From: Mangrovibacterium diazotrophicum | GTDB lineage: Bacteria > Bacteroidota > Bacteroidia > Bacteroidales > Prolixibacteraceae | DNA length: 64,000 nt | NCBI RefSeq assembly: GCF_003610535.1 | Contig: NZ_RAPN01000002.1 | Location: 186,001-250,000 of the forward strand | Direction: 5' to 3' | Notes under the pieces: model-generated | The model's input: only the letters and a program-made list of their open reading frames with translations | Database searches by the model: none | Told to the model about the DNA's origin: nothing | Part shown: one piece after another, positions 37,263 to 44,914 of the stretch | Layout of the letters: each line of letters begins with the position of its first letter | Position numbering within the stretch: the first letter of the stretch is position 1 | Position numbers and translations under genes: made by a program

Positions 37263-37694
37263 CTAATTGTTTCGATTGCTGCTGAATTGCACTTGTTGTC
37301 CTAACTTACTGTACTCTTCGTCGGTAACCGGCCCCAGCCATTCATTGGTTGAACCTTCCACAGGAACCGATAGCGCCACATGCGCAAACCAGCTATCCTT
37401 CGTGGCCCCGTGCCAGTGATTTACTCCGGCTGGAATATTGACGACATCGCCCGGTTTCAGAGCTTGAGCCGGTTTTCCTTCTTCCTGGTACCAGCCGGTG
37501 CCGGCAGTACACAGCAAAATCTGTCCGCCTCCATGGTGAATGTGCCAATTGTTGCGGCATCCGGGTTCGAAGGTTACGTTGAAGGCAGGAATACCTTCGA
37601 GCGTTAACACGGCCAGGTAACTTTGTCCAATAAAGTACTGGGCGTAGGCCTCATTTTTATCTCCCAGTGGAAAGGGTTGTTTAAACTCACTCAT
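37263..37694 (-). CDS. Cupin-domain protein
   Basis: A 143-aa single-domain cupin. Motif 1 is visible as CRNNWHIHHGGGQILLCTAGTGWYQEEG (about 48-73) with two His, and motif 2 as LKPGDVVNIPAGVNHWHGA (about 79-97) with further His, so a metal site is likely. Small cupins of this type accompany carboxymuconolactone-decarboxylase-like and alcohol dehydrogenase genes in many bacteria; their reaction is unknown. It lies 24 bp after the CMD gene and 29 bp before the hydrolase. It resembles the lipoprotein cupin at 40866 and ends with the same TDEEY/TEEEY motif. Confidence 0.9.
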   Translation of the reverse strand: MSEFKQPFPLGDKNEAYAQYFIGQSYLAVLTLEGIPAFNVTFEPGCRNNWHIHHGGGQILLCTAGTGWYQEEGKPAQALKPGDVVNIPAGVNHWHGATKDSWFAHVALSVPVEGSTNEWLGPVTDEEYSKLGQQVQFSSNRNN

Positions 37695-37718
37695 TGTTTT
37701 ATCTCCTATTTTTTATTG

Positions 37719-38477
37719 TTATTCGTTTTCGGGCACGACCTCATTGATACAATTTAATGCATTGAGTGTGCGTGGGAAGCCCATGTAGGGCAAACATTGG
37801 GTAACGGCTTCAATCAGGGTGTTTTTGTCGTTTCCTACCTTTAAGTTTCCAACCACGTGCGACTTAACCTGACTTTCGCAACCGCCCAGGGCACTTAAAA
37901 TACACAGCGTTAAAAGCTCACGAGTTTTCAAATCCAGGCATCCGCGGGTGTAAATATCACCGAAACAAAATGCCGAGAGGTAATTCTGAATATGTTTCTG
38001 ATTTTCGGGCGCAGTTTGACGCATTTGATCAATGACATCGCCAAAGATGCTTTTTTGTGTTTTTAGCCCCTCGTCGAAACGAGTTTCTTCGGTTACCGTT
38101 TTCTGGCTTTCCACCGGAAGCGAAATCCCCAGCATCTTAAAAATTTCGTTGGCCTGTTGAATGGCATTCAAAGTTTTCGGAAATCCCAGGTATGGGATGC
38201 ATTGGTAAATAGTTTCTTTGATTTCGACTGCCGAAGCACCAACATTAAGTGCCGCAAAAACATGTGCTTTAAGTTGATCCAGGGTCTGATTCGTGGTCAA
38301 AACCAACAGGGTTATCAGTTCCCTTATTTTATCGGATAAACGACCTTGGTAAAACACTTCACCGAAAATAAAGCGGTTCAGCATTTCCTGAATATCCGGA
38401 TCTGTTTCCGCAAGCGGACCAGTGTGCTTACCAAACAACTCTTCGTATTTCCTATCGCTCAATTCTACCCTATTCAT
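37719..38477 (-). CDS. Carboxymuconolactone decarboxylase-family protein, two CMD domains
   Basis: A 252-aa protein from the ATG at 38477 (MNRVELSDRKYEELFG); the frame extends to 38594, but the extra residues are unlike the family and run into the operator. Two tandem CMD (AhpD-like) repeats are visible: FGEVFYQGRLSDKIRELITLLVL with PYLGFPKTLNAI, and FGDIYTRGCLDLKTRELLTLCIL with PYMGFPRTLNAL. The second repeat has a Cys in GGCESQ, but neither shows a CxxC AhpD peroxidase pair. It is probably a cytosolic enzyme of lactone or peroxide chemistry (uncertain). It is first in the CMD-cupin-hydrolase operon. Confidence 0.92.
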   Translation of the reverse strand: MNRVELSDRKYEELFGKHTGPLAETDPDIQEMLNRFIFGEVFYQGRLSDKIRELITLLVLTTNQTLDQLKAHVFAALNVGASAVEIKETIYQCIPYLGFPKTLNAIQQANEIFKMLGISLPVESQKTVTEETRFDEGLKTQKSIFGDVIDQMRQTAPENQKHIQNYLSAFCFGDIYTRGCLDLKTRELLTLCILSALGGCESQVKSHVVGNLKVGNDKNTLIEAVTQCLPYMGFPRTLNALNCINEVVPENE

Positions 38478-38574
38478 AACAATTTTCGTTTTAATTCTTT
38501 GATGTTGACATCCACAGAATAGCTTGCATAACCAGTAATCGGCGTTGTCAATCGGCCGGTGAAAATCAACAATA

Positions 38575-38640
38575 CAAAGTTCGGTATTAGGCAATTAAGG
38601 AGAATACCAGAATAACGGATTTACTTACCACTTTTACCGA
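38575..38640 (-). promoter_or_regulatory. AraC-type promoter/operator of the CMD operon
   Basis: A -7-like box GAACTTTG (minus strand, 38582-38575) preceded after exactly 21 bp by two imperfect 16-bp direct repeats, ATACCAGAATAACGGA (38604-38619) and TTACCACTTTTACCGA (38625-38640), with a 21-bp period. The arrangement repeats that at 41412-41477. The start codon of the CMD gene is about 98 bp downstream of the box. Confidence 0.65.
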
Positions 38641-38761
38641 AGCAGGTATTTGGACGGGATAGAAAATCGGGCAATTTTACCTTATTGTGTTTTTCGTTGC
38701 ATAATATTGGAAATCGCCTACAGGTTCGTTCATGATTTAAAGTAACCGGGTTGCTTGATTC

Positions 38762-38992
38762 TTAATCGAGCGAATAACCCGGCTCCTTGAAAAGAATGTC
38801 CTTTCGGCCCATAATATCAGTGAGATAAACTTTGTTTTTCCATTCTCCGAAGGTAAAATCCTCAATGGTCACAGAGTACGATTCGTCACCATAGCCGATC
38901 ACGCGTTGAGCCGCTTTCACAACTTCTTCGGCTAATTTCTGCTTTTGCTCTTCGGTTTTTCCTTCGAGCAACTTTATTTGAAAATGTGGCAT
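38762..38992 (-). CDS. 4-oxalocrotonate tautomerase-family protein
   Basis: A 76-aa tautomerase. After removal of Met, Pro1 would be the N-terminal catalytic base (PHFQIKLLEGKTEEQKQKLAEEV), as in 4-oxalocrotonate tautomerase and its relatives; this is slightly longer than the 62-aa archetype. These enzymes move protons between keto and enol forms of small acids or act as dehalogenases. A hairpin, AACAGCC/GGCTGTT at 39008-39037, lies just before its start and after the alcohol dehydrogenase gene, so it may be expressed at a different level. Confidence 0.9.
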   Translation of the reverse strand: MPHFQIKLLEGKTEEQKQKLAEEVVKAAQRVIGYGDESYSVTIEDFTFGEWKNKVYLTDIMGRKDILFKEPGYSLD

Positions 38993-39068
38993 ATTTTATA
39001 AGTTAAGAACAGCCCTCCGGACTTGCGAAAGGCTGTTTCGGGATTTCAATTCCTTTTGATTTAAACGA

Positions 39069-40265
39069 CTAGAAAGTAGCTGTATCAATCACGTAACGGT
39101 AACGCGCTTTCTTATTGACGACATTCTCCCAGGCTTCATTAATTTGCTCTCCACTGATCATCTGAATTTCCGGTTTCACACCATTATCCGCACAGTAGTG
39201 AACAACTTCCTGAGTCTCGGGAATACCACCAATCAACGAAACGTTCAGGTTCACCCGGCTGAACATTAAGCTGAAGGTATTAATCGTTAACTGCCCACCA
39301 ACAGGGACACCCACTTGCGTATAGTGCCCGTCCGGCTTTACGCAGCTAGCATACGATGAAATATCGTACGCATAAGGAATTGTTGAAATCATGTAATCCA
39401 GTTTGCCTCTCATCGGTTGAAGTTTTTCAGGACTATCGACCACAATCACTTCTTTGGCTCCAAACGACTTAATGTCATCCACTTTGTCAGCTGAAGTCGT
39501 AAAGGCATACACTTCGGCCCCTTTGGAAACAGCCAATTTTACGGCCATGTGTCCCAATCCGCCAATACCGGCCACGCCAACTTTGTCGCCAATTTTAAAG
39601 TCAGCTTTCATTAGCGGCGAATAGGTTGTGATCCCCGCGCAAAGCAACGGCGCAGCTTCCTGCATACTGATATGCTCCGGAATATGCACGGCAAAGTGAT
39701 CGCGAACAACAATGTTTTTTGAATATCCGCCCTGGGTGATTCCCGTTGGAGATGTTTTATCCGGGTAACCGTAGGTGAACAACGTCTGTCCATTTTCGCA
39801 GTAGTGTTCATCACCATGATTACAATTGTCGCAGGCCATACAGCTGTCCACCATACAACCAACTCCGGCACGGTCGCCCACTTTAAACTTGGTCACGTTT
39901 TTTCCAACGGCGGCAACAATACCAACAATCTCGTGCCCCGGTACCTGTGGGTATTGCTGTGGCCCCCAGTGACCTTTCATCTGGTGAATATCCGAGTGGC
40001 AAATACTCGCGTATTTCACATCGATTAGAATGTCATTGTCGCCAACCGGACGACGTTCAAACTCCCAGGGTTGAAGCTTTCCGGATGTATCGAAGGCTGC
40101 ATAGCCTTTCGATTTGATATTTTGTTCCATATTTATTGAATTTGAATTGTTTGCAAACAAAGAAGCCGGGTTGCTCAACAAAACTGAAGCGCCGGCACCA
40201 GCCAAAGCCGTTTTCTGAATAAACTCTCTTCGCGAGCTTTTTCTATTGAATTGATTTTCATTCAT
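39069..40265 (-). CDS. Zinc-dependent NAD(P) alcohol dehydrogenase with Tat signal
   Basis: A 398-aa medium-chain alcohol dehydrogenase of the YahK/cinnamyl type. Catalytic zinc ligands are in ICHSD and GHE, structural zinc Cys in CMACDNCNHGDEHYC, and the nucleotide site is GIGGLGHMAVK. Unusually, about 45 residues precede the enzyme and form a twin-arginine signal: SRREFIQK at 11-18 then LAGAGASVLLSNPASLF. An internal ATG (Met46, MEQNIKSKGYAAF) would give an ordinary cytosolic enzyme, but the complete Tat motif favours the upstream start. It reduces aldehydes or oxidises alcohols. It lies in the AraC-linked cluster, 34 bp after the acetyltransferase gene. Confidence 0.92.
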   Translation of the reverse strand: MNENQFNRKSSRREFIQKTALAGAGASVLLSNPASLFANNSNSINMEQNIKSKGYAAFDTSGKLQPWEFERRPVGDNDILIDVKYASICHSDIHQMKGHWGPQQYPQVPGHEIVGIVAAVGKNVTKFKVGDRAGVGCMVDSCMACDNCNHGDEHYCENGQTLFTYGYPDKTSPTGITQGGYSKNIVVRDHFAVHIPEHISMQEAAPLLCAGITTYSPLMKADFKIGDKVGVAGIGGLGHMAVKLAVSKGAEVYAFTTSADKVDDIKSFGAKEVIVVDSPEKLQPMRGKLDYMISTIPYAYDISSYASCVKPDGHYTQVGVPVGGQLTINTFSLMFSRVNLNVSLIGGIPETQEVVHYCADNGVKPEIQMISGEQINEAWENVVNKKARYRYVIDTATF

Positions 40266-40299
40266 ACGATCTGGGTTTAGGATTTATGTTTGAGAATAT

Positions 40300-40860
40300 C
40301 TAGTCAATGTGTTTAATAACCTTTGCAGGGACACCTGCAACCACTGTATTAGCCGGAACATCGCGATTAACCACTGCTCCCGCTGCCACTATTGAATTTT
40401 CACTAACCGTTACACCGGGCAGAATGGTTGCAGCTGCCCCAATCCAGGCATTTCGTTTAATCACGACTGGTTTTACCGACAAAGCTTTACGTTCTTTCGG
40501 GTTTACAGGATGTTCTTCTGTCAGGATATTCACTTTCGGGCCAATCAACACATCGTCTTCAATGGTTATCGTTCCCATATCGAGCATCGAGCAGAGATGA
40601 TTGATGTAGACATTTTTACCAATTCGCGTGAACTGGCCGATGTTCACATAAACCGGTATCTGGATCGTCGAACTGGTGTCAAGTGGCTGACCGGTGATTT
40701 CGCCCCACTGTTTGCGAACTTCCTCAACATCGGGAGTTGCATTCAACCTGACCAGCAATTGCGTTGTTCGTGCTGCAACTTCGCTGATATCGCGGTACTG
40801 CGGATCAGTGTACGGAACAGCTTCGCCAGCTTGTAATCGTTCAAAAATGGTTTTGCTCAT
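40300..40860 (-). CDS. Hexapeptide-repeat acetyltransferase (maltose/galactoside O-acetyltransferase type)
   Basis: A 186-aa protein from the ATG at 40860 (MSKTIFERLQAGEAVPY); an upstream extension to 41010 overlaps the cupin gene and is unlike the family. The N-terminal MAC domain (about 10-60) is followed by left-handed beta-helix turns with the catalytic His region LTEEHPVNPKER near 119 and IGAAATILPGVTVSENSIVAAGAVVNRDVPANTVVAGVPAKVI at the end. It transfers acetyl groups from acetyl-CoA to sugars or related acceptors in the cytosol. It lies 5 bp after the lipoprotein cupin, so the two are coupled. Confidence 0.92.
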   Translation of the reverse strand: MSKTIFERLQAGEAVPYTDPQYRDISEVAARTTQLLVRLNATPDVEEVRKQWGEITGQPLDTSSTIQIPVYVNIGQFTRIGKNVYINHLCSMLDMGTITIEDDVLIGPKVNILTEEHPVNPKERKALSVKPVVIKRNAWIGAAATILPGVTVSENSIVAAGAVVNRDVPANTVVAGVPAKVIKHID

Positions 40861-40865
40861 TTTAT

Positions 40866-41357
40866 TCAATCGTTTACGGTTAAATATTCCTCTTCCGTAA
40901 CTGGCTGCTTCCATTCTACAATGCCTTTTTCTATATTTGGAACGATGTAGATGTGGCTCATTGCTGAATCTTTTGAAGCTCCGTGCCAATGCAACACATT
41001 GGGTGGGCACTTCACCACGTCGCCTTTATGAATGAGCTCGATTGGTTCGCCTATTAATTGATGATAACCAACACCCGAAGTTACAATCAGGATTTGGCCG
41101 CTTGGGTGCAAATGCCAGTTGCTGCGAGCGCCTGCTTCAAAATAGACTTCCCCGGCTGCTGTGGTAAAAACCGAATCACTGGAAACCATACCAATGACAT
41201 ACGCATTTCCGGTAAAAAACTGAGCAGGTGCTAATTGCCCTTGCTGAAATACTTGCGACAACTGTTTATCGGGATCATTCTGCGAACTACAGCCTACCAG
41301 TGAAAAAAAACCAACGACTGCACACGCAACAAGTAGATTATTCAATAATTTTCTCAT
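40866..41357 (-). CDS. Cupin-domain lipoprotein
   Basis: A 163-aa protein from the ATG at 41357 (MRKLLNNLLVACAVVGFF), giving a lipobox LVGC; an ATG ten codons upstream would spoil the signal. The cupin motifs are ARSNWHLHPSGQILIVTSGVGYHQ and IHKGDVVKCPPNVLHWHGASKDS, with four His available for a metal. It is related to the cytosolic cupin at 37263 (same WHGA and EEEY elements) but exported and anchored. It is the first gene of the acetyltransferase-dehydrogenase-tautomerase operon, directly behind the AraC-type promoter. Confidence 0.91.
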   Translation of the reverse strand: MRKLLNNLLVACAVVGFFSLVGCSSQNDPDKQLSQVFQQGQLAPAQFFTGNAYVIGMVSSDSVFTTAAGEVYFEAGARSNWHLHPSGQILIVTSGVGYHQLIGEPIELIHKGDVVKCPPNVLHWHGASKDSAMSHIYIVPNIEKGIVEWKQPVTEEEYLTVND

Positions 41358-41411
41358 ATGTATTGTTCTCTTGTGATTAAGCTTCATCGTTTATTTGCGA
41401 AAAACAGAATA

Positions 41412-41477
41412 CAAAGGTCCGCTAAAACTTCCCTAGCGAATTACCCAAATTACGGAGAGACTTACCCCAATTACGGA
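41412..41477 (-). promoter_or_regulatory. AraC-type promoter/operator of the cupin-dehydrogenase operon
   Basis: A -7-like box GACCTTTG (minus strand, 41419-41412), then exactly 21 bp, then two direct repeats TTACCCAAATTACGGA (41441-41456) and TTACCCCAATTACGGA (41462-41477) with a 21-bp period, about two helical turns. Tandem same-orientation sites with this period are typical of AraC-family activators, and the araC-like gene starts 70 bp beyond. Confidence 0.72.
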
Positions 41478-41516
41478 ACATGCTATCCGGCCTTAACGTA
41501 TTTGGATTAAGTTCCT

Positions 41517-41524
41517 TACTTTTG
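41517..41524 (+). promoter_or_regulatory. -7 element of the AraC-family gene
   Basis: TACTTTTG fits the Bacteroidetes -7 consensus TAnnTTTG and lies 23 bp before the AraC-family start codon. No TTTG is found at the proper -33 distance, so activator help or weak expression is possible. Confidence 0.45.
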
Positions 41525-41547
41525 TTTCAGTTATTCAAAACAAGGCT

Positions 41548-42444
41548 ATGAGCGAGATTTTAAAAGTCAATTCAGTCGGAGAATACAACAGTTTTGTGGG
41601 GCAAGAAACCTTGCATCCGCTAGTCAGCGTTATTGACTTTGCGAAGATGGATCCCTTCTGCTTTTTCAAAGCTCAAATGAATGTTTACGCGGTCTTTCTA
41701 AAAGATATCAAATGCGGCAATATCACCTACGGGATCAACAATTACGACTACGAAGACGGTACCCTGATTTTTATTGCTCCCGGCCAGGTGTACGGGGTGG
41801 AAAGCTATAATGAGAAGCGACAAGCGCAGGGAACTGCTATTATTTTCCATCCGGATCTCATTCATGGCACTTCACTGGGAAAACACATCAAGGACTACAG
41901 CTTTTTTTCCTACGAAGTAAACGAGGCGCTGCACCTATCGGCCCGCGAACGAGCAGTTGTCAATCAATGTATTGAAAACATTAAGTATGAACTGGAACAT
42001 GCCATTGACACACACAGCAAAACTTTGATTGTTTCGTACCTGGAACTTTTTCTCAACTACTGCAAACGCTTTTACGAGCGTCAGTTTATCACACGTAGCC
42101 ATGTCAACAAAGACCTGCTGGTTCGCTTTGAAAAGATTTTGGATGATTATTTCGAGGCTGAAATGGCGCTCGAGCAAGGCGCTCCCACAGTTCGCTATTG
42201 TGCCGACAAGCTCTTCCTCTCGGCCAATTACCTGGGCGACCTGCTGAAAAAGGAAACGGGGAAATCAGCCCAGGAGCACATCCAGCAAAAAATGATTGAC
42301 TTTGCGAAAGAACGCTTGTTCGACGCCAGCAAGTCAATTAGTGAAATTGCCTACGAATTAGGCTTCAAGCACCCGCAACATTTTACGCGCATGTTCAAGA
42401 AACAAGTCGGGGTTTCGCCGGCTGAATACCGATCGATGAATTAA
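41548..42444 (+). CDS. AraC-family transcriptional regulator
   Basis: A 298-aa regulator. The N-terminal cupin-like sensor domain (about 25-130, GTLIFIAPGQVYGVE) is followed by a C-terminal AraC DNA-binding domain (about 190-298) with two helix-turn-helix units, TVRYCADKLFLSANYLGDLLKKETG and SISEIAYELGFKHPQHFTRMFKKQVGVSPAEYR. It is divergent from the cupin-dehydrogenase operon, and tandem operator repeats lie between them; a second pair precedes the CMD operon. It therefore probably activates the whole 36.2-41.4 kb cluster. The inducer is unknown; the enzymes suggest an aldehyde or other reactive carbonyl compound (inference). Confidence 0.94.
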   Translation: MSEILKVNSVGEYNSFVGQETLHPLVSVIDFAKMDPFCFFKAQMNVYAVFLKDIKCGNITYGINNYDYEDGTLIFIAPGQVYGVESYNEKRQAQGTAIIFHPDLIHGTSLGKHIKDYSFFSYEVNEALHLSARERAVVNQCIENIKYELEHAIDTHSKTLIVSYLELFLNYCKRFYERQFITRSHVNKDLLVRFEKILDDYFEAEMALEQGAPTVRYCADKLFLSANYLGDLLKKETGKSAQEHIQQKMIDFAKERLFDASKSISEIAYELGFKHPQHFTRMFKKQVGVSPAEYRSMN

Positions 42445-42619
42445 AAGCCAAATCAGGTGACTTCCGGAGCCCGATCCTGCTTTTTTGTTAAAACATACGC
42501 CATCTCCGCAAATTAAAGACCAATCCATCCGAAAAATGACAATATTGGCACCTGCAAATTGTCTTCGTTTGAAATCGCAATTTTCGGGAGGCAATCACGT
42601 CAAACAATCTATCCCCAAA

Positions 42620-43669
42620 ATGAGAAGAGTGATGAAAAAACTGGTCTTTGTTTTAATGCTTGCAATTGTCGTTTCCTGTAATCCCGAGAAAATAAAACCG
42701 CGGGTAATCGTTTTATCGGACATCAATAATATTGGTGGCGATCCCGACGACAAGCAATCCATGGGCCACCTGCTCATGTATGCCAACGAAGTGGATATTG
42801 TCGGAATTATCCCGGATCTATGGGAAGGCAACGGCGTGGAAGCTTGCATGCAATGTATTGACGCGTACGAAAAAGACTTCAACAACCCGGATTACAAATT
42901 TAAAACCTTGAACTACCCCGCTCCCGATCACCTGCGCGGATTAATCAGCAGAAATAAGGATGAAGCCATTGCGGCAATTATCAGTGAAGCCCGAAAAGGA
43001 AATACACCCGTTCATGTTCTGGTTTGGGGAAATATGAATACGCTGAAAGATGCTTTGTTTCAGGCTCCGGAGATGGCGCAAAACCTGCGAATTTACACCA
43101 TTGCTACGCACCGAATGGCTGAAAATGAAGATGCTCTCCTCAATTCACGGGATACCACACAATTTGGACTACGCCGGAACTGGAATCATCCGGGAAGAGA
43201 TGAGATATACAATGACGAGCGATTTGCCGATTTGTGGTGGCTCGAAAACGACTGGAGCTACAACGGCATGTTTGAAGGACAGGCTCCGCGTGATTTTCTG
43301 GGTGAAGTCAAAGAGTATGGAGCATTGGGCTACTACATTTGGGATGTTGTTCAAGCTTTCGACTGGGCACATTATTTCCGGGCCGGGGATACGCCGACTC
43401 TGCTCTATTTGCTCGAACCGGGAATTGACATTGACAATCCGGCGACCGGCTCCTGGGCCGGGAAATTTGTTCGCCCCTACCCCCAATCGCATCCAAACTA
43501 CTGGATTGACGATGCGGGAACGGCTGACTGGAACTATGCCCAGCCAGAGGAAACCTGGAGTCAGGCAACTGAAGTATATCAGAATAGGGTGAACAACTTG
43601 CTGCAAAGTCGGGATGCCATGTACGATGCCTATCGCCAGAAAATGAAAGAACTCTACAACCGGAAATAA
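42620..43669 (+). CDS. DUF1593-family (nucleoside-hydrolase-like) lipoprotein
   Basis: A 349-aa lipoprotein (lipobox VVSC). The start may be the ATG at 42620 or 42632; both keep the signal MKKLVFVLMLAIVVSC, whereas the longer frame from 42485 does not. The domain opens KPRVIVLSDINNIGGDPDDKQS, with the Asp cluster that forms the calcium site in nucleoside hydrolases, and continues with VLVWGNMNTL and RNWNHPGRDEIYNDERFADLWWLE. DUF1593 proteins are common in glycan-degrading Bacteroidota; their substrate is untested, though the fold suggests N- or O-glycoside cleavage. Confidence 0.85.
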   Translation: MRRVMKKLVFVLMLAIVVSCNPEKIKPRVIVLSDINNIGGDPDDKQSMGHLLMYANEVDIVGIIPDLWEGNGVEACMQCIDAYEKDFNNPDYKFKTLNYPAPDHLRGLISRNKDEAIAAIISEARKGNTPVHVLVWGNMNTLKDALFQAPEMAQNLRIYTIATHRMAENEDALLNSRDTTQFGLRRNWNHPGRDEIYNDERFADLWWLENDWSYNGMFEGQAPRDFLGEVKEYGALGYYIWDVVQAFDWAHYFRAGDTPTLLYLLEPGIDIDNPATGSWAGKFVRPYPQSHPNYWIDDAGTADWNYAQPEETWSQATEVYQNRVNNLLQSRDAMYDAYRQKMKELYNRK

Positions 43670-43692
43670 CAGTGCCTGGCGCTGGTTTCATC

Positions 43693-43727
43693 TCAAAAAA
43701 ATGGTCCCCAAAGTTTCCATCGGGGAC
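43693..43727 (-). terminator. Rho-independent terminator of the small membrane protein gene
   Basis: On the minus strand GTCCCC (43727-43722) pairs with GGGGAC (43709-43704) across a 12-nt loop, then CATTTTTTTGAG. It lies 40 bp after the stop at 43767. Confidence 0.75.
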
Positions 43728-43766
43728 TAATCAATGTGGAATAATAGCGCTAGTTTCTTCCTGGAA

Positions 43767-43991
43767 CTACTCCTGGTCGAGCTTCAAATTCTGTTTCTTT
43801 TTTTGGTTTGATAAAAAGGAATAAACGCCCATAAAACCTCCCATAAATCCGCTGATGGCACCAGTTGTGCCGTGTGCAAACGCATGATCAACGACGGTTT
43901 CGGGAACGGGAACCATCAAGTAGTTCATCAGGAAGCTCATGATAAATCCCATTACTGCGCCAATAATTCCGGCGATTACTATCTGTTTCAT
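43767..43991 (-). CDS. Small two-helix membrane protein
   Basis: A 74-aa hypothetical protein with two predicted membrane segments, about 4-27 (VIAGIIGAVMGFIMSFLMNYL) and about 40-62 (HGTTGAISGFMGGFMGVYSFL), both rich in Gly and Met with GxxxG-like spacing, and a Lys-rich C-terminus. It was not recognised as a named family. It has its own terminator and stands alone between the DUF1593 gene and the outer-membrane-like protein gene. Packing motifs suggest oligomer formation; no function is claimed. Confidence 0.7.
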   Translation of the reverse strand: MKQIVIAGIIGAVMGFIMSFLMNYLMVPVPETVVDHAFAHGTTGAISGFMGGFMGVYSFLSNQKKKQNLKLDQE

Positions 43992-44132
43992 TTGTCGATT
44001 ACTTTATTGGTTACAACTTGCTTTTCTTGTCCTAATATTTTGATCTTGAACGCTGTGCAATACCGTTTCAATACCTCTCGTATTTCATCCACATAAAGCC
44101 CCAATATCAAGATGAAATAGATCAACTTCAGT

Positions 44133-44819
44133 CTAGTTTAAGATTGTACTGATGAAAATCCCCAATTGGTGGTTTTCGATCTTCATCGGGCCATTTCCGT
44201 ACCAGTCGTAGTTTAGAGCGGCTCCAAACGAGAGCGTTTTATAACTCACTCCCACGCGACTGTACAAAAAACTGCGATCGTGTTTTCCTGTTTCAGTCAG
44301 GTGGCTGTAGAGGCCTTGTGCTCTCGTGTACAACGACCAGGCGTCTTTTATTTGAGGACGGTATTCGACAATCGCCAGGGATTCGAAGTTATGGGTTTCG
44401 GTTAAGTGGAAACCAGAACTCAACAGGCCCATAAAAGTACGGCTGTGGTAGCCATATTGAGCACCGGCATAGGGTCTGAATCCCCAGTTCGAATTAAACA
44501 AAGCCCCACCAACAACGCTCACATTTTTCACTACGTCGTACTTTAACACAGCCATGTTGATTGACTCTCGTAAAAATTCCTCATTGTCGTAATCTGCTTT
44601 CAAAAACGACAAGCCGAAAAGGCCAAATTTGTTAAGCCCTGCGAACTTTTTATCGACAATCAGCTGCGATGTAAAGCCATCTTTTCCTAAAAATACTTCG
44701 AAAGGAATCGGCGCCGAAGGTGCTACTGGTGCTTCAGTCTCCTCCGCAAAAACCGGGGTCGACGAGAACGCGGCCATAGCCATCAGTAACACGACTGCTA
44801 TTTTAATCTTCTTTTTCAT
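44133..44819 (-). CDS. Outer-membrane beta-barrel-like hypothetical protein
   Basis: A 228-aa protein from the ATG at 44819 (MKKKIKIAVVLLMAMAAF..VFAEE), giving a clear signal peptide with an Ala-x-Ala-like cut. The mature part shows alternating amphipathic strands with aromatic belts (NWGFRPYAGAQYGYHSRTF, SVSYKTLSFGAALNYDWYG) and a C-terminal strand LGIFISTILN, as expected of a small outer-membrane beta-barrel. No family was recognised. It lies 95 bp from the azoreductase gene and may be cotranscribed with it. Confidence 0.75.
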   Translation of the reverse strand: MKKKIKIAVVLLMAMAAFSSTPVFAEETEAPVAPSAPIPFEVFLGKDGFTSQLIVDKKFAGLNKFGLFGLSFLKADYDNEEFLRESINMAVLKYDVVKNVSVVGGALFNSNWGFRPYAGAQYGYHSRTFMGLLSSGFHLTETHNFESLAIVEYRPQIKDAWSLYTRAQGLYSHLTETGKHDRSFLYSRVGVSYKTLSFGAALNYDWYGNGPMKIENHQLGIFISTILN

Positions 44820-44914
44820 TTTCCGTTGTTTTAAATTCATGACTTCAAAATTGAAGAGAGAACAAATCCCTTTCAATCAAGCAGGAATGACTTCATTCCA
44901 TCTTCTATTATTCG

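Noticed and set aside
42454-42486. CAGG/CCTG hairpin followed by six T after the AraC-family gene.
   Set aside because: A stem of four pairs with a poorly paired interior is too weak to call a terminator.
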